Both the position numbers and the translations under genes were made by a program. A model generated the notes under the pieces. It was given only the letters and a program-made list of their open reading frames with translations, did no database searches and was not told where the DNA came from. A DNA stretch of 64,000 nt from Pigmentiphaga sp. Lineage in GTDB: Bacteria > Pseudomonadota > Gammaproteobacteria > Burkholderiales > Burkholderiaceae_B. The DNA is taken from NCBI GenBank assembly GCA_023228945.1, contig JALOAI010000019.1, forward strand, positions 1 through 64,000. Reading direction: 5' to 3'. Numbering within the stretch: position 1 is the stretch's first letter; every line of letters starts with the position of its first letter. Of this stretch, positions 9,172-17,235 are shown one piece after another.

Positions 9172-10416
9172 TCAGGCCATGGCGTGCATCCGCACCCGCA
9201 CGGGAAGACGCTTGAGGCCGCCGACGAAGGAGGTTTCCACCCAGGCCGGATCGCCGACCAGCTCGAAGGAGTCGACCCGGGCCAGCAATTCGCGGAACAG
9301 ATATTGCAGCTCCATCTTGGCCAGATAGACACCGAGGCAACCGTGGGCGCCGAAGCCGAAGCCCACGTGCTTGTTGGGCGTGCGATCGACGCGGAAGGCG
9401 AAGGGCTCGTCGAAAACGTCTTCGTCGCGATTGCCCGAGGGGTAGCTCATCAACAGGGCCTCGCCCGCCTTGATCGACTTGCCGCGCAGGTCGTAATCCT
9501 GGGTGGCGGTGCGGAAGAAATGCTTGACCGGGGAGACCCAGCGCACCATTTCATCGATCGCCAGCGGCAGCAGTTCGGGATTGGCCTTGAGCTTGCGCCA
9601 TTGGTCGGGATTCTGGATCATCGCCAGCAGGCCGCCCGCCGCGGTGGCGGCGGTGGAGTCGTGGCCGGCGCTGGCCAGCGCGATGTAATACGACGAGGCC
9701 TCGTGGTGGCCGATGGGCTGGCCGTCGATCAGCGAGTTGGCGATGATGGAGGCCACATCGTCCGTGGGATTGCGGCGGCGATCTTCGCTCACGCCATCGA
9801 AGTACTCGATGTAGTCGCGGGTGGCCTTGAGCATGTCCGAGCCCTTCTGCATCTCGGGATCGCTGCCGCCGAAGTAGGCCATGGTGATGCGCAGCAGGCG
9901 CTCGGCGTCCGACTCGGGCTGGCCCAGGATCAGCAGGATCACGCGCAGCGGAAACCATACCGCCACGTCGTTGTAGAAGTCGAACTCGTCGCCCAGGGCT
10001 TCCATTTCATCCACCGTGCGTTTGGCCAGCGCCTGCAATCGGGGCTCGAGCAGCTTGACTTGCCGGGGCTGGAACCAGGCCTGGGTGAGCTTGCGGTAGG
10101 AGCGGTGCTCGGCGCCGTCCATCTGCGGCAGGCCACGCACCAGGTGCGGGCTGCCGGCCATCAGCTTGGCCACCGACTGCTCGAACTCGATGCTCCAGAG
10201 CTTGGAGCGCGGCGAGTTGATGAACAGATCGCTCTGGCGTTCGACTTCCAGAATGTCGGCATTTTTGGTGACCGTCCAGAACGGCCGGAAGCCCTCGGGT
10301 TCCGTCCAGTGCACCGGATCCTCGCGCCGCAGGCGGCTGAACACGGCGTGTTGCACCTCGAGATCGCCGTAGGTCTTGCCGCTGGCGATGGCGTTGTCGA
10401 TATCATGGTCTTGCAT
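9172..10416 (-). CDS. cytochrome P450, CYP108 (P450terp)-like
   Basis: This 414-residue soluble bacterial P450 lacks a membrane anchor. The heme-binding loop FGFGAHGCLG with its Cys is near residue 355, the K-helix motif EMVR (ExxR) near 285, and the I-helix SAGHDST near 245. The residue after the I-helix Asp is Ser where P450cam and P450terp have Thr. Stretches such as SPVKHFFRTA and YPSGNRDEDVF resemble the alpha-terpineol hydroxylase CYP108 from memory. AGGAGACATTC precedes the ATG. It sits directly before alcohol and aldehyde dehydrogenase genes, as in terpineol clusters. No ferredoxin or ferredoxin reductase gene is nearby. Confidence 0.9.
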   Translation of the reverse strand: MQDHDIDNAIASGKTYGDLEVQHAVFSRLRREDPVHWTEPEGFRPFWTVTKNADILEVERQSDLFINSPRSKLWSIEFEQSVAKLMAGSPHLVRGLPQMDGAEHRSYRKLTQAWFQPRQVKLLEPRLQALAKRTVDEMEALGDEFDFYNDVAVWFPLRVILLILGQPESDAERLLRITMAYFGGSDPEMQKGSDMLKATRDYIEYFDGVSEDRRRNPTDDVASIIANSLIDGQPIGHHEASSYYIALASAGHDSTAATAAGGLLAMIQNPDQWRKLKANPELLPLAIDEMVRWVSPVKHFFRTATQDYDLRGKSIKAGEALLMSYPSGNRDEDVFDEPFAFRVDRTPNKHVGFGFGAHGCLGVYLAKMELQYLFRELLARVDSFELVGDPAWVETSFVGGLKRLPVRVRMHAMA

Positions 10417-10455
10417 GAATGTCTCCTGAATGACTGCGATTGGCCGACCCGGGCG

Positions 10456-11520
10456 TCAGCCGGCGATGGCCATGACGCGGCCGGCCACCCGGCCCTGCCG
10501 GATGTCCTCGAAAATATCGTTGATCTCGGCCATCGGCCGCTGCTCGATGGGCACGGTGGCCACGGGCTGCCGGCGCAACAGCTCGAGCAGCTCGCGGAAT
10601 TCGTCGAGCGAGCCCACGTACGAGCCTTGCACCCGTAGATTGCGCATGGGCAGCAAGGGGATCGACAGCGCGGTGCCGCCGCCGAACAGGCCGACCACGA
10701 TCAAGGCGCCGCCCTTGCGCAAGGCCGCCAGGCCCCATTCAAAGGTCTCGGGCAGACCGACGAAATCGATCACCGCCAGCGCACCGCCTCCCGCCAGTTC
10801 GCGCAGCCTGGCCTGGCTGTCGGCGTCGCGAATGTCGAGCGCGGCGTCGGCCTGGGCCCGGGCGAGCTCGAGTTTGGCCGGGTTGGCGTCTACCACGACC
10901 ACGCGTGCCAGGGTGAGATGGCGGATCAGGCCCAGCGCGGCCAGACCCAGGCCACCGGCGCCCAGCAGCACGACGGTGTCGTCGGCGGTGGCCGCCGGCA
11001 ACTTGCGCAGCGCGGCGTAGGCGGTGAGGCCCGAGCAGGCGGCGCTGGCGGCCACCAGCGGATCGATGCCGTCGTAGGGCAGCACATAGCGTTCGTGCGG
11101 CACCAGCACGTAATCGGCATAGCCGCCGGCGCGACGCGTACCCAGCGAGCGCGGCGTCTCGCAATCGAGCTCTTCGCCAGCCACGCAGTGCCGGCACTGG
11201 CCGCAGCCGATCCAGGGATAGACCACGACGGGCTGGCCGACCTCGGCCTTGGCGCCCTCGCCCACCGCGGCCACCGTCCCGACGATTTCGTGGCCCAGAG
11301 TGAGCGGCAGATGGATGCCGATGCGGCCGAGTTCGATCGATTTGCCGCCACCCATGTCGTACGAACCTTCGCGGATGTGGACGTCGCTATGGCAAACGCC
11401 ACAGGCGCGCACCCTGACCAGCACCTCGTTGGCGGCGGGCTCGGGCTTGCGGCCCAGTACCTGCTGGAGCGGCGTGCCCCACTCCGTGACCTGGTAGCTC
11501 AGCATGGTGTTCAAAGTCAT
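10456..11520 (-). CDS. zinc-dependent alcohol dehydrogenase (MDR family)
   Basis: This 354-residue medium-chain dehydrogenase has catalytic-zinc ligands in ACGVCHSD and GHE. Its structural-zinc cysteines are in GCGQCRHCVAGEELDC, and its dinucleotide-binding loop is GAGGLG near residue 175. It would oxidise a primary or allylic alcohol to the aldehyde with NAD(P). Its start codon overlaps the aldehyde dehydrogenase stop (ATGA), and the P450 gene follows 39 bp on, so the three enzymes are made together. This supports a sequence of P450 hydroxylation, alcohol oxidation and aldehyde oxidation. Confidence 0.9.
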   Translation of the reverse strand: MTLNTMLSYQVTEWGTPLQQVLGRKPEPAANEVLVRVRACGVCHSDVHIREGSYDMGGGKSIELGRIGIHLPLTLGHEIVGTVAAVGEGAKAEVGQPVVVYPWIGCGQCRHCVAGEELDCETPRSLGTRRAGGYADYVLVPHERYVLPYDGIDPLVAASAACSGLTAYAALRKLPAATADDTVVLLGAGGLGLAALGLIRHLTLARVVVVDANPAKLELARAQADAALDIRDADSQARLRELAGGGALAVIDFVGLPETFEWGLAALRKGGALIVVGLFGGGTALSIPLLPMRNLRVQGSYVGSLDEFRELLELLRRQPVATVPIEQRPMAEINDIFEDIRQGRVAGRVMAIAG

Positions 11521-12971
11521 CCCACCGCCCTCACGACCGCCTTGACGTTCATGTGCTCGTAGAGGCCTTCCGTGCCCATTTCGTGGCCCAGGCCGCTGTG
11601 CTTGACGCCCGAGAAGGGCATCTCGGGCGCGCTGACGGCGTAGGTGTTGAGGCTCACGTTGCCCGCCTCCAGGCCGTGCTCCAGGCGATGCGCGGCTTCG
11701 AGCGAACGGGTAAAGGCATAGGCCGCCAGGCCGTAATCGGTGGCGTTGGCCGCCGCCATGGCGTCATCGAGATCGGAAAACGGCCGTATCAGGGCCAGCG
11801 GGCCGAAAACTTCTTCACTCATGGCTCGCGCGGCCCCGGGCATGTCGGCCAGCACGGTGGGCGACCAGAAGTAGCCGGCCGCCTGCTCGCCCGGTGCCTC
11901 GCCGCCCGTCAGCAGGCGTGCGCCATGGCCTTGGGCGTCGTCGCAGAAGGCGGCCATGGCATCGCGCCGGCGGGCATTGGCCAAGGGGCCCATCTGGACC
12001 GTGTCGTCCAGGCCATTGCCCACGCGCAAGGCGGCGGCGCCTTCGGCCAGCCCGGCGGCAAAAGCGTCGTACACGGACTCGTGCACGAAGAAGCGCGTGG
12101 GGCACAGGCAGAGCTGGCCGGCGTTGCGGAACTTGGCGGCCAGCGTCAGTCGCAGCACCTGCTCGACATCGACGTCGCCGGTGATGACCACCGGGGAATG
12201 CCCGCCCAACTCGAGCGTGATCTTCTTGAGGTGCTGGGCGGCCTGGCTGGCCAGCAGGCGGCCGACCGGCACCGAGCCGGTGAACGAGACCTTGCGGATG
12301 ACGTCGCTCGCGATCAGGCGACTGGAGATTTCGGCCGGCTCGCCGTAAACGACGTTGAGCACGCCCGGCGGCAGGCCCGCCTCTTCGCACAGGCGGGCGA
12401 TGGCGAGCATGATGCCGGGGGTTTCCTCGGCGGGCTTGATGATCACCGGACAGCCCGCGGCCAGCGCCGTGGCGACCTTGCGGCAGGCCAGGACGGCGGG
12501 GAAGTTCCAGGGCGAGAAGGCGGCCACCGGGCCGATGGGCTCCAGCCGTACGTGCTGATCGGTGGCGGGCAGGCGCGCCGGCACGATGCGGCCATAGGCG
12601 CGCTTGCCTTCTTCGGCCATCCACTCGAAGGTGTCGGCGGTGTTCTGGATTTCGTGCAGGGCTTCGCGCAGGCATTTGCCCTGTTCAAGGGTGACGATGC
12701 GCGCCAGCGCGGGCGCGTGGTTGCGGATTCGCGCGCCGATGGCCTGCAGCAGGCGGCCACGCTCGAGCGGGGTTACCTGGCGCCATACCGCGAAAGCGCG
12801 CCGCGCCTCGTCGAGCGCAAGATCCAGGTCGGCCGGCGTGGCCAACGGTAGTTCACCCAGGGTATTGCCCGTGGCCGGATCGATCACCGGCAGGACGTGG
12901 CGTCCCTCCCCTTGCAGGGAGCGGCCGCCGATATGCAATGACAGCGAGGGGTAATGATCGTGCAGGGGCAC
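11517..12971 (-). CDS. NAD(P)-dependent aldehyde dehydrogenase
   Basis: This member of the ALDH superfamily, close to the succinate-semialdehyde-dehydrogenase type, has 484 residues from a GTG start. GGAGGAGACC lies just before that GTG. A longer frame to 13019 exists but lacks a ribosome site. Visible motifs are FSPWNFP, VSFTGSVPVG, LELGGHSP with the general-base Glu, and GQLCLC with the catalytic Cys. It would oxidise the aldehyde from the adjacent alcohol dehydrogenase to a carboxylic acid. It is the first gene of the leftward operon, and conserved motif copy 2 is about 95 bp upstream. Confidence 0.9.
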   Translation of the reverse strand: MPLHDHYPSLSLHIGGRSLQGEGRHVLPVIDPATGNTLGELPLATPADLDLALDEARRAFAVWRQVTPLERGRLLQAIGARIRNHAPALARIVTLEQGKCLREALHEIQNTADTFEWMAEEGKRAYGRIVPARLPATDQHVRLEPIGPVAAFSPWNFPAVLACRKVATALAAGCPVIIKPAEETPGIMLAIARLCEEAGLPPGVLNVVYGEPAEISSRLIASDVIRKVSFTGSVPVGRLLASQAAQHLKKITLELGGHSPVVITGDVDVEQVLRLTLAAKFRNAGQLCLCPTRFFVHESVYDAFAAGLAEGAAALRVGNGLDDTVQMGPLANARRRDAMAAFCDDAQGHGARLLTGGEAPGEQAAGYFWSPTVLADMPGAARAMSEEVFGPLALIRPFSDLDDAMAAANATDYGLAAYAFTRSLEAAHRLEHGLEAGNVSLNTYAVSAPEMPFSGVKHSGLGHEMGTEGLYEHMNVKAVVRAVG

Positions 12972-13065
12972 GAGGTCTCCTCCAGTTCTAGATTGTTCTG
13001 TACATGGCGCGGCAATCATGATCGAGCTGTAATCCCTCCGTCACAAGATTGGTTTGCGCACAAGA

Positions 13066-13091
13066 CCTATGAAACCACATCACAGATGATG
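13066..13091 (+). promoter_or_regulatory. conserved operator-like motif, copy 2
   Basis: The sequence reads ATGAAACCACAT followed by CACAGATGATG; only two bases differ from copy 1. It lies in the gap upstream of the leftward aldehyde dehydrogenase operon. The core ATCACAGATGAT has inverted ATCA/TGAT arms. Its orientation relative to the gene it precedes is opposite to the other three copies, as a symmetric operator would allow. Confidence 0.65.
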
Positions 13092-13120
13092 ACCGGCCAG
13101 CGGCGGCCACGGCGTCTTTT

Positions 13121-13924
13121 TTAAGATCCCATGAAGCGCGGCTCCCGTTTTTCGAGGAAGGCGCGCACGCCTTCTTTCGCGTCATCGGTGTCCAGACAGA
13201 CGTTCAACGCCGCCGCTTCGCGAGCCAAGGCTTCGCGCAAGGTGCCCCGCATGCCCTGATGCAAGGCCTGGCGGGCCAGGCGAATGGCGATCGGCGGCCC
13301 CGCGGCGATACGCTGCGCCATGTCGAGGGCGGCGGGCATCAGGGCCTCGGGCTCAAGCACGCGCGAGACGATGCCCAGCCGCATGGCTTCGTCGGCATCG
13401 ATCGCGTCGCCGATCATGGCCAGTTCGCAAGCCTTGGCCATCCCCACGATGCGGGGCAGGAAGTAGGTGGCGCCGGTATCGGGCGGCAAACCGCGCCGTA
13501 CGAAAGCCTGCGAAAAACGCGCGGTGGTCGAGGCCAGCCGGATATCCGCCGCCAGCGCGAGATTCATCCCCGCTCCCGCCGCCGCGCCGTTGACGGCGGC
13601 GATGACCGGTTTGACGGACTCGTGGATCGCCAGCAGCGTGGCGTCGCGCGATGGCCGGATCTTCTCCTCCAGGCTGCGCGACTCGCCGGCGGCCTGGGCG
13701 GCCTGCATTTCCTTCACGTCGCCGCCGGCACAGAACGCCGGGCCCTCGCCGGTAAGCACGATGACCCGCACGGCGGGATCATCGTTGGCCAGACCGAAGG
13801 CCGCCACCAGCTCGCGCTTGAGCTGCGAGCCCATGGCGTTGCGGCGCTCGGGCCGCGCCAGCGTGATCACCGCCACCCGGCCTTCCAGGCCATAGCGCAA
13901 GGTATCGAAGCTTGAATCGGGCAT
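13121..13924 (-). CDS. enoyl-CoA hydratase/isomerase family protein
   Basis: This crotonase-fold enzyme of 267 residues probably acts after an acyl-CoA dehydrogenase in beta-oxidation. The oxyanion-hole segments are FCAGGDVKEM near residue 63 and GAAAGAGMNLALAADIR near 110. The following GLPPDTGATYFLPRIVG carries an acidic residue where the family places a catalytic one. CAGGAGACACC precedes the ATG at 13924; the frame further upstream lacks a ribosome site. It is divergent from the acyl-CoA dehydrogenase at 14180, and motif copy 4 lies in the shared 255-bp spacer. Confidence 0.88.
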   Translation of the reverse strand: MPDSSFDTLRYGLEGRVAVITLARPERRNAMGSQLKRELVAAFGLANDDPAVRVIVLTGEGPAFCAGGDVKEMQAAQAAGESRSLEEKIRPSRDATLLAIHESVKPVIAAVNGAAAGAGMNLALAADIRLASTTARFSQAFVRRGLPPDTGATYFLPRIVGMAKACELAMIGDAIDADEAMRLGIVSRVLEPEALMPAALDMAQRIAAGPPIAIRLARQALHQGMRGTLREALAREAAALNVCLDTDDAKEGVRAFLEKREPRFMGS

Positions 13925-14034
13925 CGTGGTGTCTCCTGATGGTGGCGTTGTACAGCGGCCGAGGCATGGGCCAGCGGGATCCAGGGCAGCCATGGTGACG
14001 CCGGCGCCTCGCCACCGCCAGCGGCGGCGCCGCA

Positions 14035-14062
14035 CATCTGCCATGATGCCCGGGCACAGATG
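14035..14062. promoter_or_regulatory. inverted repeat in divergent spacer
   Basis: CATCTG (14035-14040) and CAGATG (14057-14062) form an inverted repeat with a 16-bp spacer, immediately next to motif copy 4. It shares the CAGATG half with the conserved motif. It could be an additional binding site serving the divergent enoyl-CoA hydratase gene, or chance. Confidence 0.35.
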
Positions 14063-14072
14063 GCCACGCTCA

Positions 14073-14098
14073 ACCATGAAGCGGATTCACAGGTGATA
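14073..14098 (+). promoter_or_regulatory. conserved operator-like motif, copy 4 (variant)
   Basis: The sequence reads ACCATGAAGCGGATTCAC followed by AGGTGATA. It keeps ATGAA, TCACAG and TGAT at the same spacing as copies 1 and 2. It is about 80 bp upstream of the acyl-CoA dehydrogenase start and within the spacer shared with the divergent hydratase gene. Confidence 0.5.
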
Positions 14099-14179
14099 TT
14101 CCGGTGGAATGCTGTTCAGCCGCCGGCGCTTCCCGGAGGATGTCGACCGTTGACTGACCTCCAATCTTGCGGAGACACC

Positions 14180-15334
14180 GTGGAACCTTTGACCGAACTT
14201 CAAGAAGCCCTGCTCGACAGCCTGCAACGCGTGGTCGATCGCGAGATCGCACCGATCGCCCAGGAGATGGACGAAACCGAAACCTTCCCCACCCATCTCG
14301 TAAAGGTGTTTGGCGAAATGGGCCTGATGCAGGCCCGCGTGCCGGAAGAGTACGGCGGCCCGGGGCTGGATCTCACCACCACCTGCATGGCCAAGGAACT
14401 GGTGGCCCGCACCTCGGCCACCGGCGCCCAGCTGATCAACCAGAACACCATCTCCTTCGTGCTGCCCCTGCTGCACTTCGGCACCGAAGAGCAACGCCAG
14501 AAGTGGCTGCCGCTGGTCGCCGAAGGCGGCGTGGTGAGCTCGGTGGCCATCACCGAACCGCATGCCGGTTCGGACGTGGGCGCCATGAAAACCCGCGCCG
14601 TGCTCGACGGCGACGATTACATCGTCAACGGCCAGAAGTGCTTCATCACCATGGCTCCGATCGCTGACTACATCACGCTGTTCGCCAAAACCAGCGATAG
14701 CGGCAAGCGCGGCGTCGATAACATCAGCTGCTTCATCGTCGACATGAAGTCGCCCGGCATCACCATCGGCGGCCACGAAAAAATGATGGGCCAGCGCGGC
14801 ACGCCGCATGCCGACATCTACTTCGACAACGTGCGGGTGCCGGTGGCCAACCGCATGGGCGAAGAAGGCAAGGGATTCCTGTCGTGCATGCACATCCTGG
14901 ACCTCAACCGCCCCACCGTGGCCGCCACCGCCGTGGGCCTGGCCCAGGGCGCCTTCGACATCGCCGTGGCCTACGCCAAGGATCGCAAGGCCTTTGGCCG
15001 TTCGATCGGCGACTTCCAGGGCGTACAATTCATGCTGGCCGACATGCACATCCAGATCGAGGCCGCGCGCGCGCTGCTGTATCAGTGCACCCGCGCCATC
15101 GATGCCGGCCGCCACGACCGCCTCACCGAGATGGCTTCGATGGTCAAATGCTTTTGTACCGATATGGCGATGAAGGTCACCACCGACGCGGTGCAGATCC
15201 TGGGCGGCCACGGCTATGTGCGCGGCAACCATGTCGAGCGCATGATGCGCGACGCCAAGGTGCTGCAGATCTACGAAGGCACCAACCAGATCCAGCGCCT
15301 GCAGATCGCGCGCCGCGCCCTGGGTTTCCGTTAA
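14180..15334 (+). CDS. acyl-CoA dehydrogenase
   Basis: The GTG at 14180 is chosen because GGAGACACC precedes it and the N-terminus then aligns with the paralogue at 2528. The product is 384 residues. Motifs visible are TEPHAGSD near residue 125, KDRKAFGRSIGDFQGVQ near 268 and IYEGTNQIQR with the catalytic Glu near 367. It should form 2,3-enoyl-CoAs and feed ETF. Two such similar enzymes in one island suggests successive rounds or different chain lengths. A rubredoxin gene follows 83 bp downstream. Confidence 0.93.
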   Translation: MEPLTELQEALLDSLQRVVDREIAPIAQEMDETETFPTHLVKVFGEMGLMQARVPEEYGGPGLDLTTTCMAKELVARTSATGAQLINQNTISFVLPLLHFGTEEQRQKWLPLVAEGGVVSSVAITEPHAGSDVGAMKTRAVLDGDDYIVNGQKCFITMAPIADYITLFAKTSDSGKRGVDNISCFIVDMKSPGITIGGHEKMMGQRGTPHADIYFDNVRVPVANRMGEEGKGFLSCMHILDLNRPTVAATAVGLAQGAFDIAVAYAKDRKAFGRSIGDFQGVQFMLADMHIQIEAARALLYQCTRAIDAGRHDRLTEMASMVKCFCTDMAMKVTTDAVQILGGHGYVRGNHVERMMRDAKVLQIYEGTNQIQRLQIARRALGFR

Positions 15335-15417
15335 CAGGTCTTCCGGCGCGATCCCGCCTGCTGCCGAATGGGTCGCGCGCCGGAATCTCATTTGCCCGAC
15401 CGGCGGCCACCGTGATT

Positions 15418-15582
15418 ATGAAAACCTATCAATGTGTCGTTTGCGGCTTCGTCTACGATGAGGCCGAAGGCCTTCCGGAAGACGGCATCGCTCCCGGCAC
15501 CCGCTGGGAGGATGTGCCCGACGATTGGGCCTGTCCCGAGTGCGGATCGCCCAAGGGCCACTTCGAAATGGTGGAAGTGTAA
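15418..15582 (+). CDS. rubredoxin
   Basis: This complete 54-residue rubredoxin has two CxxC pairs, CVVCG near residue 6 and CPECGSP near 40, which bind a single iron. DWACPECGSPK is the classic signature. It is a small one-electron carrier. Rubredoxins usually serve alkane hydroxylases or reductases; here the only monooxygenase nearby is the P450 at 9172. No ribosome site is strong; GGCGGCC precedes the ATG. It is possibly co-transcribed with the acyl-CoA dehydrogenase before it. Confidence 0.93.
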   Translation: MKTYQCVVCGFVYDEAEGLPEDGIAPGTRWEDVPDDWACPECGSPKGHFEMVEV

Positions 15583-15645
15583 GGATCCACGGGCCGGCCA
15601 CCCGGCTCCGCCCTCTCGACACGCCACTTCTCGAGCCCGCAAGCC

Positions 15646-16545
15646 ATGACCGGACGCATCCGTGAACTCGACATCTTCCTGAGGGTGGCCGAGGCCACGA
15701 GCTTTTCGGCCACCGCCCGTTCGCTGAATGTCGACCCTTCGACCGTCAGCAAGACCATCCAGCGGCTGGAAGCCCGGCTGGGCGTACGCCTGTTTCATCG
15801 CAATTCGCGGGTGCTGCGCCTGACCCAGGAAGGCGAGTCGTTCCTGGCGGGCGCCCAGCGCGTGCTGCGCACCCTGGAAGAGGCCGAGCTGTCGATGGGC
15901 CGCGCCACCCGGGAGGCGTCGGGCGTGGTGCGCCTGCACTCCACGCCGGCTTTCGCCAGCACCCGGCTGGCGCCGCTCATGCCGGATTTCATCGCGCGCT
16001 ATCCGCGGATACGCATGGAGTTCTTCCTCGTCCCCACGCCGCCCGATCTCTTCGAGCAACAGATCGATATCTCGATCCAGAGCGGCCATATTGCGGATTC
16101 GTCCTGGATGGCGCGGCGCATCGCCAGCACGCGCTGGCTGCTGTGCGCCTCGCCGGCCTACCTGGCGCGCGCGGGCGAGCCGCGCGAGCCGCAAGACCTG
16201 CACGATCATCGCTGCCTGAATTTCATGCCCGGTTCCTACCGCAGCCAATGGCCCTTGCCCGGCCAGGAAGCGCCGCTGGAGCCGCAGGGCAGCTTCGCCG
16301 CCAACAACGGCGATATGCTCTGCGCACTGGCGCGCGCCGGCCTGGGCATCGCCCGCCTGGCCGACTATCACGCACAGGCCGACCTGGACAACGGCGCGCT
16401 GGTGCCGGTGCTCGACTCCGCCGACTACCGCTCGCCGATCGAGCCGCTCTATGCCGTGTACCCCAGCAAGCGCCATCTGAGCGCCCGGGTGAGGGCTACG
16501 CTGGAGTTCCTGGGAGAGCGCTTGGCGGATCCTTTGTTGCCCTGA
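15646..16545 (+). CDS. LysR-family transcriptional regulator
   Basis: This 299-residue regulator has an N-terminal winged helix-turn-helix (residues 5-62, ATSFSATARSLNVDPSTVSK) and a LysR co-inducer domain. It follows the rubredoxin gene by 63 bp on the same strand. It is clearly paralogous to the regulator at 17239-18159; both share RIRELDIF at the start and YPSKRHLS near the end. The last 16 codons lie inside the 49-bp direct repeat that also appears at 17236. It is a candidate for binding the conserved motif upstream of the catabolic units. Confidence 0.92.
   Translation: MTGRIRELDIFLRVAEATSFSATARSLNVDPSTVSKTIQRLEARLGVRLFHRNSRVLRLTQEGESFLAGAQRVLRTLEEAELSMGRATREASGVVRLHSTPAFASTRLAPLMPDFIARYPRIRMEFFLVPTPPDLFEQQIDISIQSGHIADSSWMARRIASTRWLLCASPAYLARAGEPREPQDLHDHRCLNFMPGSYRSQWPLPGQEAPLEPQGSFAANNGDMLCALARAGLGIARLADYHAQADLDNGALVPVLDSADYRSPIEPLYAVYPSKRHLSARVRATLEFLGERLADPLLP
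16493..16541 (+). repeat. 49-bp direct repeat, left copy
   Basis: This copy runs from GGGCTACG to TTTGTTGCC and matches the copy at 17236-17284 at 48 of 49 positions (G at 16524 versus A). It is the 3' end of the first LysR gene up to just before its stop. With the right copy it brackets the hicAB genes. Confidence 0.92.
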
Positions 16546-16547
16546 CC

Positions 16548-16592
16548 TTAGCAATCCCCCTGGCTTTTGATATCATTTTTTAGTATCATGAT
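16548..16592 (+). promoter_or_regulatory. probable hicAB promoter and operator
   Basis: This AT-rich patch has a possible -35 TTAGCA (16548) and -10 TATCAT (16571) with a 17-bp spacer. Two 8-bp palindromes, TGATATCA (16568-16575) and ATCATGAT (16585-16592), overlap and follow it. HicB-type antitoxins usually repress their own promoter at such paired sites. The base composition is clearly more AT-rich than its surroundings. Confidence 0.5.
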
Positions 16593-16595
16593 CTC

Positions 16596-16850
16596 ATGCG
16601 AGCCAAACACCACAAGACGCTCCAACTGATCTTCTCCAGGCCTACTCCGGCGAGCGTGAAGTGGAGCGACGCGGTCGCCCTGTTCATCGAACTTGGTGGC
16701 GAAGTTACCGAGCGCGAGGGCTCGCGGGTTGCCGTCTTCCTGTTCGGGCAAATCAAAGTGATGCACCGTCGCCACCCTTCGCCGGAGATGGACAAGGGTG
16801 CGGTGGCTTCCATCCGTAAGTGGCTTGAAGAGAACGGAGTGAAACCATGA
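16596..16850 (+). CDS. hicA: HicA-family toxin (mRNA interferase-like)
   Basis: This 84-residue protein belongs to the HicA dsRBD-fold toxin family in its long variant, with MHRRHPSPEMDKGAV and IRKWLEENGVKP at the C-terminus. HicA toxins cleave mRNA in translation. The canonical GSHH loop is GSR here; the only histidines nearby are in MHRRHP. No Shine-Dalgarno is visible before the ATG. Its stop overlaps the hicB start as ATGA. The pair is inserted between two convergent LysR genes and bounded by a 49-bp direct repeat, which suggests acquisition. Confidence 0.8.
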   Translation: MRAKHHKTLQLIFSRPTPASVKWSDAVALFIELGGEVTEREGSRVAVFLFGQIKVMHRRHPSPEMDKGAVASIRKWLEENGVKP

Positions 16851-17182
16851 AAAACGTGATGATCATCGGCGGCCAGCAAGCCGTCATTACCTACGACCCC
16901 GACCTCGAGATGTTCCGGGGTGAGTTCATCGGCCTCCATGGTGGCGCCGACTTCTATGCCACCGACGTGGCGGGGCTGCAGCGTGAAGGAGAAGCGTCTC
17001 TGGCCGTCTTCCTTGACGAATGCGCCAAGCGTGGCATCGAGCCACGCAAGACCTTTTCGGGAAAGTTCGTGCTGCGCATCAGCCCCGAAGTCCATGAGGC
17101 CGTTGCGATTGCTGCGGCAGCCAGCGGAGAAAGCCTGAATCAATGGGTTGCAAGCGCTCTCCGGGAAGCGGCCCACGCCTGA
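16847..17182 (+). CDS. hicB: HicB-family antitoxin
   Basis: This 111-residue protein has an N-terminal partial RNase-H-like HicB domain (TYDPDLEMFRGEFIGLHGGADFYA) and a C-terminal ribbon-helix-helix segment. That segment (GKFVLRISPEVHEAVAIAAA, then SLNQWVASALREA) would bind DNA. It neutralises HicA and represses the operon in the family. It is translationally coupled to hicA through the ATGA overlap. The toxin-first order is typical for hicAB. Confidence 0.85.
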   Translation: MKNVMIIGGQQAVITYDPDLEMFRGEFIGLHGGADFYATDVAGLQREGEASLAVFLDECAKRGIEPRKTFSGKFVLRISPEVHEAVAIAAAASGESLNQWVASALREAAHA

Positions 17183-17235
17183 CCGCCCTCCGCGTTCTGC
17201 ACTGCGGCCTGCCCCCTTACCGCCACATTGGCATG

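Noticed and set aside
8764..10638. 624-residue forward frame opposite dctP and the P450
   Set aside because: It runs antisense across two genes with intact motifs and has no start signal of its own.
16542..17235. complete integrative element carrying hicAB
   Set aside because: No integrase or transposase is in the 694-bp segment; only the flanking direct repeat suggests mobility.
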